A DNA stretch of 64,000 bases, from NCBI GenBank assembly GCA_002086835.1, contig MVIG01000002.1, positions 186,001-250,000 of the forward strand. Direction: 5' to 3'. Shown here piece by piece: positions 1 to 7,947 of this stretch. A program made the translations under genes and the position numbers. The notes beneath the pieces were generated by a model. It was not told the origin of the DNA. It saw nothing but the letters and a program-made list of their open reading frames with translations, and ran no database searches. Origin of the DNA: Mycolicibacterium porcinum. Its GTDB lineage: Bacteria > Actinomycetota > Actinomycetes > Mycobacteriales > Mycobacteriaceae. Position 1 is the stretch's first letter. Every line of letters begins with the position of its first letter.

Positions 1-319
1 CTACCCGCATCCGGAAGGCATGTGGCCCGACACGTGGAACTGGATCAAGGTGGCATTCGACGGTGTTCCGGAGGGAGAGGCGCGAAAGATTCTGGGGGAG
101 AACGCACTACGTGCCTTCCCGGTGGACGGCGAGCACCTGCGTGCGGTAGCAGACCGGATCGGTCCGGATCTGAGCGACCTGTTGATCGGCGGTGACGCGG
201 TGCCGACTGAACACGTCGAGCATTACCACCGGCGGGGTGGATTCCTGCGTCCCACCGAACGAGTCGATCAGGACGCGGTTCTCCGGTTCGCCGACCAGGA
301 CCTTCAGATCACTCGCTGA
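1..319 (+). CDS. Amidohydrolase family protein, C-terminal fragment (cut by window edge)
   Basis: The open frame runs in from the left edge (first full codon at base 2) and stops at 317-319, so only about 105 C-terminal residues are visible. They begin YPHPEGMWPDTW, and ILGENALRAFPVD follows near residue 45, the closing segment of amidohydrolase-2 (TIM-barrel metal-dependent hydrolase/decarboxylase) proteins. The metal-binding N-terminal motifs lie outside the window, so the substrate cannot be read. It converges on the nitronate monooxygenase gene, with a strong hairpin in the gap. Confidence 0.75.
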   Translation, partial: YPHPEGMWPDTWNWIKVAFDGVPEGEARKILGENALRAFPVDGEHLRAVADRIGPDLSDLLIGGDAVPTEHVEHYHRRGGFLRPTERVDQDAVLRFADQDLQITR

Positions 320-364
320 ACGTGATGCCGGCATCCAAGGCGCCCTCGCTGTGCAACAGTCGGC

Positions 365-402
365 CCGGGAACGTGATATCGCCGATGATGTCACGTTCCC
401 GG
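365..402. terminator. 16-bp-stem hairpin between convergent genes (bidirectional terminator candidate)
   Basis: Arms at 365-380 and 387-402 pair over 16 bp with one mismatch (a G-U pair in RNA) around a 6-nt loop. It lies between the stops of two convergent genes (319 and 445), where a shared terminator is expected. There is no T-run on either side, so a classical intrinsic terminator is not certain; mycobacterial terminators often lack one. A protein-binding palindrome is the alternative. Confidence 0.5.
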
Positions 403-444
403 ACTGCACGGCCGATCAGTGCGCGGTGCTGGCGCGACGCAACC

Positions 445-1377
445 TCAACCGACGTACTGCCGCTCCAGCTCCGCGACACGATCCGCGACCGTGGGGACGT
501 CGGCGATGCCTGCGACGCTGTGACCACCGCTGAAGACCATCCGCCAGGGCTTGATGTGGCGAGGAATGGTGGGGCGGCGCCTGGTATCCAGGGGCGGTAG
601 ATTCTTGGGGTCCAACCCGTGCTCCAGTAGTGAGGGCCGAAGAAAGCTGCCCGCGATGCCGCAGATGGCGTCTGTCCACACGACGTCCGCGAGATCCGCC
701 CTGACCAGCATGCGCTTGTGGTCGTCGTGCACACCCGATTCTTCGGTGGCGATGAAAAGCGTTCCCATGCAGGCCATATCGGCACCGAGCGCCAGTGCGG
801 CACGGATACCCCCGCCGGTGCATACGCCCCCGGCCACCTGGATGAGACCGTCGAAGAAGCTGCGAACGCGTGGCGCAAAAGCCATCGGCGAGAGATTGCC
901 GCCGAGACCGCCGGCACCGGCGCACACCAGCATCAACCCATCGACACCCGCTGCGACGGCCCGTTCGGCCTGCGCCACGGACACGGCATCGTGGATCACG
1001 ATGCCGCCCCAATCATGCACCTGGGCAACGACATCGGAGGGGTCGCCGACATTGGTCGTGATGATCTGAACGTTATGACGCCGGCAGAGATCGATCTCTT
1101 GCATGAGCAGCTCGGCGGGCTTTGCGCGCGACACATTGATGTTGACCGCATACGGCGCAGGTGCTGACCCGGTGCGGTCAGCGTGATGACGAAGCGAGGA
1201 GTCAATGCCCTCCAGCCACTGGCCCAGGCCGGTGTCCTTCCACGCGTTGTGCGTGGGAAAGCAGCCCATCACCCCGGCGCGACAGCAGGCGGTGACCAGT
1301 TCCGGCGTCGATGCGATCGACATCGGAGCGGCCATTAGCGGCAGCCGCAACCGGTCCAGCAGCTCGGCCTTGTCCAC
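445..1377 (-). CDS. Nitronate monooxygenase / 2-nitropropane dioxygenase family flavoprotein
   Basis: A 310-residue FMN TIM-barrel protein. It opens with the family N-terminus LPLMAAPMSIASTPELV, has CRAGVMGCFPTHNA near residue 35, GVDGLMLVCAGAGG in the middle and the phosphate-binding GGVCTGGGIRAALALGADM towards the C-terminus. Family members oxidise alkyl nitronates with O2, but many homologues next to lipid-degradation genes have no proven substrate and may act on enoyl-CoA or nitroaliphatic compounds. It follows the SDR gene by 9 bp, so it is probably the last gene of the operon that starts with the P450 at 4809. A paralogue sits at 55860. Confidence 0.85.
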   Translation of the reverse strand: MDKAELLDRLRLPLMAAPMSIASTPELVTACCRAGVMGCFPTHNAWKDTGLGQWLEGIDSSLRHHADRTGSAPAPYAVNINVSRAKPAELLMQEIDLCRRHNVQIITTNVGDPSDVVAQVHDWGGIVIHDAVSVAQAERAVAAGVDGLMLVCAGAGGLGGNLSPMAFAPRVRSFFDGLIQVAGGVCTGGGIRAALALGADMACMGTLFIATEESGVHDDHKRMLVRADLADVVWTDAICGIAGSFLRPSLLEHGLDPKNLPPLDTRRRPTIPRHIKPWRMVFSGGHSVAGIADVPTVADRVAELERQYVG

Positions 1378-1386
1378 CTCGGCGGC

Positions 1387-2310
1387 CTACCCTCCGAGAC
1401 GTAGCCCCGTATTGCGGGTGCCGAACACATCGGCAGCCATTATCGCGCCCAACTTCTGTGCATCCCAGCGCTTTTGACCGTTGGATACCGAGGCGACCGG
1501 ATGCCAGCCCTTGAGCAGCTGAAGGTTCTCACCCATCGCGCGAATAACCTGGCCGCTGATGTGACCAGCCTCAGGGCTGGCCAGCCACGCCACCACCGGG
1601 GAGCCCAGCGACGGGTCCTTCGGATCGAAATCGTCCTCGGCGCGTTCGTCGGGTTCGATCGCTGCCGCAGCTCCGGGCATAGAGGCCGACATCCGGGTAC
1701 GGCCGCCGGGGCTGATCGCGTTCACGGTGGCGCCGATCGACGCCAGCTCCAGGCTCAGGGTCTGGGTCAGTCCCACGATGGCGGCCTTGGCGGTGCTGTA
1801 GTTGGTCTGACCGAAATGACCGTGCAACCCCGCGCCGGACGTGGTGTTGATGATGCGGCCGTATACCTTGCCACCACTGGATTTTGATTCGTCCCGCCAC
1901 TTGCGGGCGACGGCCCGGCTGGTGAGCCAGCTGCCCCGGACATGCACCCGCATCACCAGGTCGAAATCGTCGACGGTCATGTTCCAGATCGCCTTGTCCC
2001 GCACGATGCCGGCATTGTTGACGACGATGTCCAACCGGCCCAGCTGTGAGTAACCACGTTCCACGGCGAGGTCCACCTGTTTTTCATCGCCGACATCGCT
2101 GAAGTCCGAAACTGCCTTGCCACCACGGCTTTCGATGATCTGTACCACCTCGTCGGCCACTTTGCCGGTGCCCTCCCCGGACAGGCTGGTTCCGAGGTCG
2201 TTGACGATCACGGTGGCGCCGTGTTTGGCCAGCTCCAGGGCGTGGCCGCGGCCGATGCCGTGGCCGGCCCCGGTCACCAGGGCCACCTTGCCGTCGAGTA
2301 GTCCAGTCAT
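1387..2310 (-). CDS. SDR family oxidoreductase, multifunctional-enzyme (3R-hydroxyacyl-CoA dehydrogenase) type
   Basis: 307 residues. Classical SDR features: TGAGHGIGRGHA NAD-binding glycine motif at about 14-25, NNAG at 98-101, Ser158, and YSTAK with Tyr171 and Lys175. The N-terminus (LLDGKVALVTGAGHGIGRGHAL, split here by its motif) and the RDKAIWNMT segment resemble the dehydrogenase domain of peroxisomal multifunctional enzyme type 2, suggesting oxidation of a 3-hydroxyacyl-CoA. It overlaps the upstream OB-fold gene by an ATGA, so the two are translationally coupled. Its companions (enoyl-CoA hydratase, OB-fold protein) fit a beta-oxidation step. Confidence 0.85.
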   Translation of the reverse strand: MTGLLDGKVALVTGAGHGIGRGHALELAKHGATVIVNDLGTSLSGEGTGKVADEVVQIIESRGGKAVSDFSDVGDEKQVDLAVERGYSQLGRLDIVVNNAGIVRDKAIWNMTVDDFDLVMRVHVRGSWLTSRAVARKWRDESKSSGGKVYGRIINTTSGAGLHGHFGQTNYSTAKAAIVGLTQTLSLELASIGATVNAISPGGRTRMSASMPGAAAAIEPDERAEDDFDPKDPSLGSPVVAWLASPEAGHISGQVIRAMGENLQLLKGWHPVASVSNGQKRWDAQKLGAIMAADVFGTRNTGLRLGG

Positions 2311-2732
2311 GCGTGCTCCTCGCTAGGGGTGAAGATAGTCAGATACGGGCTGTCCGGGTCGTTCTCATCGACGGGCCGGAACACCGCGGTAACAGGCATG
2401 TCAACTCGAAGGTTCTGTGGGTCAGCACCTTCGATGGTCGTCATCAGCCGGGGGCCCTCCGTCAATTCCACGATTGCCGCGACGTAGGGCAGTCGCTCCT
2501 TGAACGGTGCCAGGTCGTTCACGTACACCGTCGAATACGTATAAAGCGTTCCGGTGCCGTTGGCCGCGAACGGATGCACGTCCTCGCTCCAGCAATACGG
2601 GCAGAACGGCCGCGGATAGTGGTGGACCTTGCTGCACGCGGTGCATTGGGCGATCAGTAACCGGCCGTCGCGCGCGGCCTTCCAGTACGGCGCGCTGGCC
2701 GGGTCGATGGTGGGAATGTCCGCTCGGGTCAT
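2307..2732 (-). CDS. Zn-ribbon/OB-fold (DUF35) acyl-CoA-associated protein
   Basis: About 141 residues. A rubredoxin-like zinc ribbon CTAC...CPYC near residues 30-47 is followed by an OB-fold (GTGTLYTYSTVYVN, PYVAAIVELTEGPRLMTTI). Members act as partner subunits of thiolase-like or MaoC-like enzymes, for example the ChsH2 DUF35 part in steroid side-chain degradation. No thiolase is adjacent here, so the partner is unclear. ATG at 2732 is chosen. GTG codons at 2738 and 2741 are alternatives, 2738 giving a GTGA overlap with the upstream enoyl-CoA hydratase stop. Confidence 0.8.
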   Translation of the reverse strand: MTRADIPTIDPASAPYWKAARDGRLLIAQCTACSKVHHYPRPFCPYCWSEDVHPFAANGTGTLYTYSTVYVNDLAPFKERLPYVAAIVELTEGPRLMTTIEGADPQNLRVDMPVTAVFRPVDENDPDSPYLTIFTPSEEHA

Positions 2733-2734
2733 GG

Positions 2735-3538
2735 TCACCACCCGGTGAATTCGGTCGGACGCTTCTCGACGAATGCCTGCACGCCCTCCTTGGAGTCGTG
2801 CGAATACGACTGAATTTCCTGCGCCATCGCCTCGGCGACGAAGGCTCCGGCGCGGTCGGTGTCGAGGGAGTCGTTGAGCAGCCGTTTAGTGAACGCGATC
2901 GCCGTAGTGGGCGCGGTGGCCAGCCGGCCGGCGAAATCGGCAACCGTGGCATCGAGCGCATCGGCCGAAACCACCCGGTTCACCAGGCCGAGGCCGAAAG
3001 CCTCGGTAGCGGTGAGCTTCTCACCGAAGAACGCCAACTCCTTGGCCTTCTGCATGCCGATCCGTCGCGGCAGCAGGTAACAGCCGCCGCCGTCGACTAC
3101 CAATCCACGTTTGGCGAAAGATTCGGCAAAGTAGGCAGTTTCGGTGGCGATGACCAGATCGGAGGCGTACACGAGGTGAGCGCCGACACCGGTGGCCGCG
3201 CCCTGCACCGCGGCGATCACCGGTTTGTTGCAGTCCAACACGCTGGCCACCAGCTTCTGGGCGCCGTTCATGATGCGCCGCATCGGGTCCATGACCCGCT
3301 TCTCCACCGTGGCGCGGCGGTCGGCGAGTGAGCCGACATCGGCACCGGCGCAGAAGTGTTTGCCATTGGCGCGCAGAACGACCACGCGCACCTTGTCGTC
3401 GGCATCCGCAGCAGTCAGCAACGCGATCAAGGTATCGCGGTCATCGGGGCGCACCGCGTTGGCCGATTCTGGACGATTGAGGGTGATGGTCAGGACGCCA
3501 TCGGTGGTGTCGGACAGCACTGAAGGTGGGGTGTTCAT
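2735..3538 (-). CDS. Enoyl-CoA hydratase/isomerase (crotonase) family protein
   Basis: 267 residues, the usual crotonase length. Oxyanion-hole elements HFCAGAD (about 61-67) and AAVQGAATGVG (109-119) are present. The catalytic region reads RGLVVDGGGCYLLPRRIG, with Asp149 where PaaG-like isomerases have their acid and no Glu at the first crotonase position (GAHLV). Double-bond isomerisation or ring-type enoyl-CoA chemistry is therefore as likely as plain hydration. It overlaps the P450 stop/start by ATGA at 3535-3538, so it is co-transcribed with it. Confidence 0.87.
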   Translation of the reverse strand: MNTPPSVLSDTTDGVLTITLNRPESANAVRPDDRDTLIALLTAADADDKVRVVVLRANGKHFCAGADVGSLADRRATVEKRVMDPMRRIMNGAQKLVASVLDCNKPVIAAVQGAATGVGAHLVYASDLVIATETAYFAESFAKRGLVVDGGGCYLLPRRIGMQKAKELAFFGEKLTATEAFGLGLVNRVVSADALDATVADFAGRLATAPTTAIAFTKRLLNDSLDTDRAGAFVAEAMAQEIQSYSHDSKEGVQAFVEKRPTEFTGW

Positions 3539-4809
3539 GGGGTGTATGTCGCCTTGAGGTATTTGATGCCGTTGACGAAGTTCGACCTCAGCATGACGGG
3601 CTCGCCGACCGAGGTGATGTCAGGATAACGGTCGTAGAGCATCTTGAATGCGACGTTGAGCTCGAGCCGCGCCAGATGCGCGCCCAAGCAGAAGTGCGGC
3701 CCTGGCCCGCCGAACGCGATGTGGTTGTTCGGCTTTCGAGCGATGTCGAACAGTTCCGGCTCGGCGAAGACCGCTGGATCGCGGTTGGCGGCGGGATACC
3801 AGAGGACAACCTTGTCGCCGGCGCTGAAGGTATGAGTGACGTGTCCATCGGCATCGGTCAGCGTCACGCCATCGCGGGTGACGGTGCGGCGCATGTGGAT
3901 CACCGGACTGGCATATCGCAGGATCTCCTCGATCGCGGGTGATGCCAGTTCGTCGTAGTTCGCCAGTAGCCGGTCCCGCTGCTCGGGATGCGCGCTGAGG
4001 ATCAGCAACCCATGCGTGAGTGCGTTGCGGGTCGTCTCGTTACCAGCGCCGATCAGCAGGATGAAGAACTTGGCCAGTTCTTGCGGGGTCAGATTCTCCT
4101 CGTCAGAGGTCACCAGTTTGCTGATCACATCGCCGCGGGGCTTCGCGATACGGTCCTCGGCAATGCTTTTCAGCAAATCGATCAGTCGCTCACTGGTTTC
4201 AGTGACGGCGGTCTCGATGCCCTTGATGCTCTGGTCCGGAACGTATTCGGGATCGGAGGCTCCGAGCACCACATTGGTGGCCTGCAGGATGAACTGCTCG
4301 TGCTCACGTGGCACGCCCAGCATGTTGTCGATGATGCGCAGAGGCAGCAGTGTGGCGAAGGAGGAGACGAAATCGCATTCACCGGAGCGCGGCATCTCCT
4401 CGAGGATCTCGGCTGTTGTCTCCTGCACGAGGGCACGCATCTCGGAGAGGATGCGCGGGGTGAATCCACGGGAGACGATCTTGCGCAGCCGCATGTGCTC
4501 GGGGTCGTCCATGTCGATGATGGATCCGCGGTATTCACGCATCTCGGCCGTCTGGTCGAAGATCTGGGTGCCCTGCCCCGAACAGAAGTCTTCCGGCCGC
4601 CGACTGATCTGAGAGACGTCGCGGTGTGAGCCGACTGCCCAGAAACCGCGCACTCGCGAGGATCCGGGTCGACTGGTCCGGACGAACACCGGACCGCCGG
4701 CATCTCGCAGGTGCCGGTAGAGGTCGCTGCGGTCGGCCGGACGCTCCTGCCACCACTGCAGGTCGATCAGCGGGGCGAACTGCTGCTCATCGATGTCGAT
4801 CGCACTCAC
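3535..4809 (-). CDS. Cytochrome P450
   Basis: 424 residues from the chosen GTG (VSAIDIDEQQ) at 4809. It has the I-helix LLIGAGNETTRNAL, EEILRY as the ExxR motif, and the haem loop FGGPGPHFCLGAHLAR with Cys374. The family hydroxylates lipids, terpenes or xenobiotics using ferredoxin electrons. The I-helix acid is Glu/Asn (AGNETT) rather than the usual Asp. An ATG 27 codons upstream is open, but its extension reads across the operator at 4821-4834 and shows no P450 features, so GTG 4809 is preferred; the aldehyde dehydrogenase at 11133 has the same operator-to-start spacing. It heads the operon down to 445. Confidence 0.9.
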   Translation of the reverse strand: MSAIDIDEQQFAPLIDLQWWQERPADRSDLYRHLRDAGGPVFVRTSRPGSSRVRGFWAVGSHRDVSQISRRPEDFCSGQGTQIFDQTAEMREYRGSIIDMDDPEHMRLRKIVSRGFTPRILSEMRALVQETTAEILEEMPRSGECDFVSSFATLLPLRIIDNMLGVPREHEQFILQATNVVLGASDPEYVPDQSIKGIETAVTETSERLIDLLKSIAEDRIAKPRGDVISKLVTSDEENLTPQELAKFFILLIGAGNETTRNALTHGLLILSAHPEQRDRLLANYDELASPAIEEILRYASPVIHMRRTVTRDGVTLTDADGHVTHTFSAGDKVVLWYPAANRDPAVFAEPELFDIARKPNNHIAFGGPGPHFCLGAHLARLELNVAFKMLYDRYPDITSVGEPVMLRSNFVNGIKYLKATYTP

Positions 4810-4820
4810 AAGACGAATTC

Positions 4821-4834
4821 TGGCACTAGTGTCA
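4821..4834. promoter_or_regulatory. Operator-like dyad, motif B copy 1
   Basis: TGGCACTAGTGTCA is a palindrome apart from one pair, 11 bp before the P450 GTG. The flanks (AATTC before, a T-run after) match the site before the aldehyde dehydrogenase at 11146-11159. Read on the minus strand it is TGACACTAGTGCCAGA, fitting the consensus shared with sites near 4908, 11222 and 18916. Confidence 0.6.
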
Positions 4835-4907
4835 CTTTTTGGCAATGCTGGGGTGCGGCGTATCTGGCGTGTTGTGTCGAATCTCCGCATGTCGATCAGT
4901 CAAGCGA

Positions 4908-4931
4908 TCTAACATACGTGTCCATATTAGA
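4908..4931. promoter_or_regulatory. 24-bp inverted repeat, motif B copy 2
   Basis: Arms TCTAACAT (4908-4915) and ATATTAGA (4924-4931) pair with one mismatch. On the minus strand the left part reads GGACACGTATGTTAGAT, 14 of 16 bases identical to the site before the dioxygenase at 18917-18932. It ends 16 bp before the ATG of the Gfo/Idh oxidoreductase, covering its likely promoter. Confidence 0.55.
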
Positions 4932-4947
4932 CGAGGTAGGGAGAACT

Positions 4948-6042
4948 ATGGCGGATCAGACGCCGCAGCGGGTTGGCATCATCGGCGTGGGGTGGGGTGC
5001 GCATGTGCAGGTACCAGGCTTCCGGGCGGCGAAGGGTTTTGAGCCCGTCGCACTCTGCGCGCGCACACCTGACCGACTGGAGCGCGTGGCTGCCAAGCTG
5101 GGTATCGAAGAGACTTCCACCGATTGGCAGTCGTTCGTGGCCCGCGACGACCTCGATGTCATCTCGGTCGCGACGCCCACCGTCCTGCATCACGACATGA
5201 CGCTGGCCGCCTTGGCCGCGGGCAAACCGGTGCTGTGTGAGAAGCCGCTTGCCGGTGACCTCGATGCAGCGCGCGAGATGGTGCAAGCCGCCGCCGAGTC
5301 AAACCTGCCCACCGCCTGCTGTTTCGAGAACCGGTGGAATCCGGATTGGCTGGCCGTCGCCGACAAGGTGCGGTCGGGCTTTCTGGGTACGCAGTATCTG
5401 GCCAGAGTCAGTCGGAGCGCGTCGTACTGGCACCCGAGCCACTCGCTACAAGCCGGCTGGATGTACGACCGGGACCAGGGCGGGGGCTACCTCGCCGGGA
5501 TGCTGGTCCATGACCTTGACTTCCTTTGCAGCCTGCTCGGCCGACCGGCGTCGGTGTGTGCCGAGGTGCGGACCACCGAGCCGGTGCGGGAACGGCCCGA
5601 TGGCACGACGCTGAACGTCACCGCCGACGACACCGCGGCGCTGTTGATGCGGATGGAATCCGGGGTGACTGCGGTATTGAGCGTTTCGGTGATGGGCGCC
5701 CACGCCGATCACTACCGGCTGGAGTTGTTCGGGTCCGACGGCACGATCATCGGCGACGGTGACCTGCGCTCCGCGGCATACTCGGCCGGCTTGGCCGCCG
5801 AGGACGGACTGAGCCCGCTGACGGTGGACGACCGCGAACCGGCGTATCCAGAGAACCTGCCAACTGGTCTCGCCGGACATGCGAGCCGGGCAATGGCGCT
5901 GATGCTTGAGGACTGGCTGCCTGCCTTCGATGGTGCGCCCAGTTCGGCGGCAACCTTCGAGGACGGGCTGCTCTCGCTCGCGGTGATCGACGCTGCGCAC
6001 CGCTCTGCCGAAGGCGGTGGCTGGGAGTCCGTCCGGACCTGA
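4948..6042 (+). CDS. Gfo/Idh/MocA family oxidoreductase
   Basis: 364 residues starting at ATG 4948, preceded by the Shine-Dalgarno AGGGAGA. Rossmann motif VGIIGVGWGAHVQVPG at about 9-24, CEKPLAGD with the family Lys99, then a C-terminal alpha/beta substrate domain (GGGYLAGMLVHDLDFLCSLLG). The family performs NAD(P)-dependent oxidation of sugars, inositols or other polyols, or trans-dihydrodiol oxidation. Its place opposite a P450 operon suggests it acts on an oxygenated intermediate. The frame is open upstream to 4711, but the RBS and the Rossmann start place the gene here. Confidence 0.87.
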   Translation: MADQTPQRVGIIGVGWGAHVQVPGFRAAKGFEPVALCARTPDRLERVAAKLGIEETSTDWQSFVARDDLDVISVATPTVLHHDMTLAALAAGKPVLCEKPLAGDLDAAREMVQAAAESNLPTACCFENRWNPDWLAVADKVRSGFLGTQYLARVSRSASYWHPSHSLQAGWMYDRDQGGGYLAGMLVHDLDFLCSLLGRPASVCAEVRTTEPVRERPDGTTLNVTADDTAALLMRMESGVTAVLSVSVMGAHADHYRLELFGSDGTIIGDGDLRSAAYSAGLAAEDGLSPLTVDDREPAYPENLPTGLAGHASRAMALMLEDWLPAFDGAPSSAATFEDGLLSLAVIDAAHRSAEGGGWESVRT

Positions 6043-6055
6043 ACGGCCTGGCCGG

Positions 6056-6370
6056 TTACTTGGCTGTCAGGCCGGCGTCGACGGGCAGCGTGACACCGGT
6101 GCGTGCTTGGCCGCGGCTTAGCCCGCGATGCCATGGTTCTTGGTGCTCATCCGGGCACCGCCCGCGCGCAATCCGGCAGAGGAACTGGTGATGACGATGG
6201 CGCCCCCGCCGTCGTGGGCGAGCAGTGCAGGTAGGGCCGCCTCGATGGTGACGTAGACACCGTTGAGCATGACGTTGATCGCATCGAGATAGGCCGTGAT
6301 CTGGTCGGCTTTGTCTCCGATTATCGGCATGATGCCCGCGTTGGCGAGCGCGAAGTCCAAGCGGCCCACC
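6056..6370 (-). pseudogene. Remnant of a mycofactocin-coupled-type SDR gene
   Basis: Minus-strand translation from about 6370 gives an SDR middle segment: GRLDFALANAGI, then AIVITSSSAGLRAGG and MSTKNHG, ending at a stop at 6118-6120. About 20 bp later, in another frame, it gives TGVTLPVDAGLTAK and a stop at 6056-6058, the classic C-terminus of this SDR type. The N-terminal cofactor motif, the YxxxK helix and roughly 100 internal residues are missing. It directly follows the ferredoxin stop, so it may be a decayed fourth member of that P450 operon. The intact relative is at 27269. Confidence 0.8.
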
Positions 6371-6385
6371 AATGGAAGTGAGCGT

Positions 6386-6580
6386 CTAGTCTGCGGCGGA
6401 AATGGCCCCTTCGGGGCAGATTCGCAGCGCTTCGTGGGCCTGCTGCTCGTTACCGTCGGGCACGGTGCCGCCGTCGATGACGTGCCCATACCCCTGGTCA
6501 TCGTCGACGAACAGGTCTGGCGCGTGGGCGTAGCACAGGCCATGCCCTGTACACACCGCTTCGTTGAGAGACAGCTTCAT
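6386..6580 (-). CDS. Ferredoxin, 3Fe-4S type, P450 partner
   Basis: 64 residues with Cys10, Cys16 and Cys55-Pro in the arrangement CTGHGLC...CP (CxxHxxC...CP), typical of actinobacterial one-cluster ferredoxins that feed P450s. The second cysteine of a 4Fe motif is replaced by His, as in mycobacterial P450 ferredoxins. It starts in an ATGA overlap with the P450 stop at 6580, so P450 and ferredoxin are coupled. No reductase gene is adjacent; the nearest in the window is at 25627. Confidence 0.92.
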   Translation of the reverse strand: MKLSLNEAVCTGHGLCYAHAPDLFVDDDQGYGHVIDGGTVPDGNEQQAHEALRICPEGAISAAD

Positions 6581-7776
6581 CAGCCGAGCCCGCCCCGCCG
6601 GCCGACCGTCAGCGGCAGTGAGTCAAGGCCGACGGTTCCCCTCGGCCAGTGCACCCGCGGAGTACACCCCGGGGTGATGTGGTAATCGGGAATTCGGCGA
6701 TGCCATTCCTCGTAGATCAGGTGCATCTCGAGGCGCGCCAGATGCGAGCCGAGGCAGCGGTGCACGCCGAGGCCAAAGCTCAAGTGCCGGTTGTCTGGTC
6801 GCTGGAAGTCGATTTCATAGGGGTCCCGGAACTGATTTTCGTCGCGGTTGGCCACGGCAAGGTAGCCCGTGACGCGGCTACCGGCCGCGAGCGCATGACC
6901 GCCCAGCGTGGTCTCCTCCGTGGTAACGCGGGGCAGGAAGGGCGCAGGCGGATCGAGCCGGAGCAACTCCTCGGTGACAACCGGCACCAGGCTGAGATCG
7001 TTGACGAGTTCTGCGCGCCTTTCTGGGTTGTTAGCCAGTCGCTGCATGCCGAATCCCAGTGCGTCCATGACGGTGTCGAGGCCCGCGAGGACGAACAGGA
7101 AGCACAGCCCGATGGCTTCTTCGTCCGTCAGTGCATCGGCTTCATCGAGGTTGAGCAGTTGGCTGAGTACATCAGTGCCCGGCGTGCCCCGACGTTTCTG
7201 AATGAGGTCAGAAAGGTACATGAACAACTCAGCTGCCTGCTGTAGGCCTTCCTGGGCGGCATCGTCGACGGAGGTCTGTCCGCTGGCAGCGCTGAGGTTC
7301 AGGACCGCGTTCTTCCAGACCACGAACTGATCCCGCATGTCCAGTGGCAGACCGAACAGCGTCAGGAACACCTGGACGGGGAAGACACCGGCGACCTCGG
7401 CGATGAAATCGCACTCGCCGCGCGCGACGATCGGATCGATGAGGTCGATCACCTGTGTCCGGAGGTCGTCTTCGAGAGGTTTGATGACGCGCGGGCTGAA
7501 GAACGGCTGGAGGATTCGGCGGTACCGGGCGTGCTCGGGTGGGTCAAAGGCGACCGGGACCAGCGGCACCGGACTGCCCAACACGTCGAACGCCTTCTTG
7601 GAGGAGAAGACCGCCGGGTTCTTCAGAACTGCTTCGACCAGTGCACGATTGGTGGCCGCATAGCCGTCCTCCACCTCCACGAGCCGGTGTGCATTCAGCT
7701 CTCGCCACGCCTCGTCACGTGCTTCTGGCATGGGCAGCTCATCGGTTGCGATCTTGGGCAACACCGGGTTCGCCAC
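6580..7776 (-). CDS. Cytochrome P450 (paralogue of the P450 at 21184)
   Basis: 398 residues. I-helix LAGLDTVMDAL, EELLRL for ExxR, and haem loop FGLGVHRCLGSHLAR with Cys341. It shares long stretches with the P450 at 21184, such as AFD(V/R)LGSPVPL(V/I)P and FLTLFGLP, so the two belong to one CYP family. First gene of a P450-ferredoxin pair, divergent from a TetR gene 171 bp away; two CGACA/TGTCG dyads lie between them. Substrate not readable. Confidence 0.93.
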   Translation of the reverse strand: MANPVLPKIATDELPMPEARDEAWRELNAHRLVEVEDGYAATNRALVEAVLKNPAVFSSKKAFDVLGSPVPLVPVAFDPPEHARYRRILQPFFSPRVIKPLEDDLRTQVIDLIDPIVARGECDFIAEVAGVFPVQVFLTLFGLPLDMRDQFVVWKNAVLNLSAASGQTSVDDAAQEGLQQAAELFMYLSDLIQKRRGTPGTDVLSQLLNLDEADALTDEEAIGLCFLFVLAGLDTVMDALGFGMQRLANNPERRAELVNDLSLVPVVTEELLRLDPPAPFLPRVTTEETTLGGHALAAGSRVTGYLAVANRDENQFRDPYEIDFQRPDNRHLSFGLGVHRCLGSHLARLEMHLIYEEWHRRIPDYHITPGCTPRVHWPRGTVGLDSLPLTVGRRGGLG

Positions 7777-7861
7777 GACCTACCTCCATCTTCGAAAGAA
7801 CCCGACAGACCGAATGCACTGCGCGCGCCTCCGGCGCGATGACATCGATCCGCCACAGAAT

Positions 7862-7886
7862 CCGACATTTATTTAACTATTGTCGG
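7862..7886. promoter_or_regulatory. CCGACA...TGTCGG dyad, probable TetR site 1
   Basis: Arms CCGACA (7862-7867) and TGTCGG (7881-7886) flank an AT-rich spacer in the P450/TetR intergenic region. The AT-rich centre also looks like promoter -10 material. A second dyad of the same half-site follows 5 bp later. Confidence 0.5.
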
Positions 7887-7891
7887 GTGAT

Positions 7892-7915
7892 CGACACATT
7901 ATGCCGGTAGTGTCG
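7892..7915. promoter_or_regulatory. CGACAC...GTGTCG dyad, probable TetR site 2
   Basis: Arms CGACAC (7892-7897) and GTGTCG (7910-7915). Same half-site as the neighbouring dyad, 32 bp before the TetR ATG, consistent with autoregulation and control of the divergent P450 operon. Confidence 0.5.
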
Positions 7916-7947
7916 GGTGCGTCAAGGATCAAGTTAGGCTTCGAAAC

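Noticed and set aside
310-444. Remnant coding sequence on the minus strand after the nitronate monooxygenase stop
   Set aside because: The peptide-like reading (RERDIIGDITFPGRLLHSEG) comes largely from the two arms of the hairpin at 365-402; no family could be recognised.
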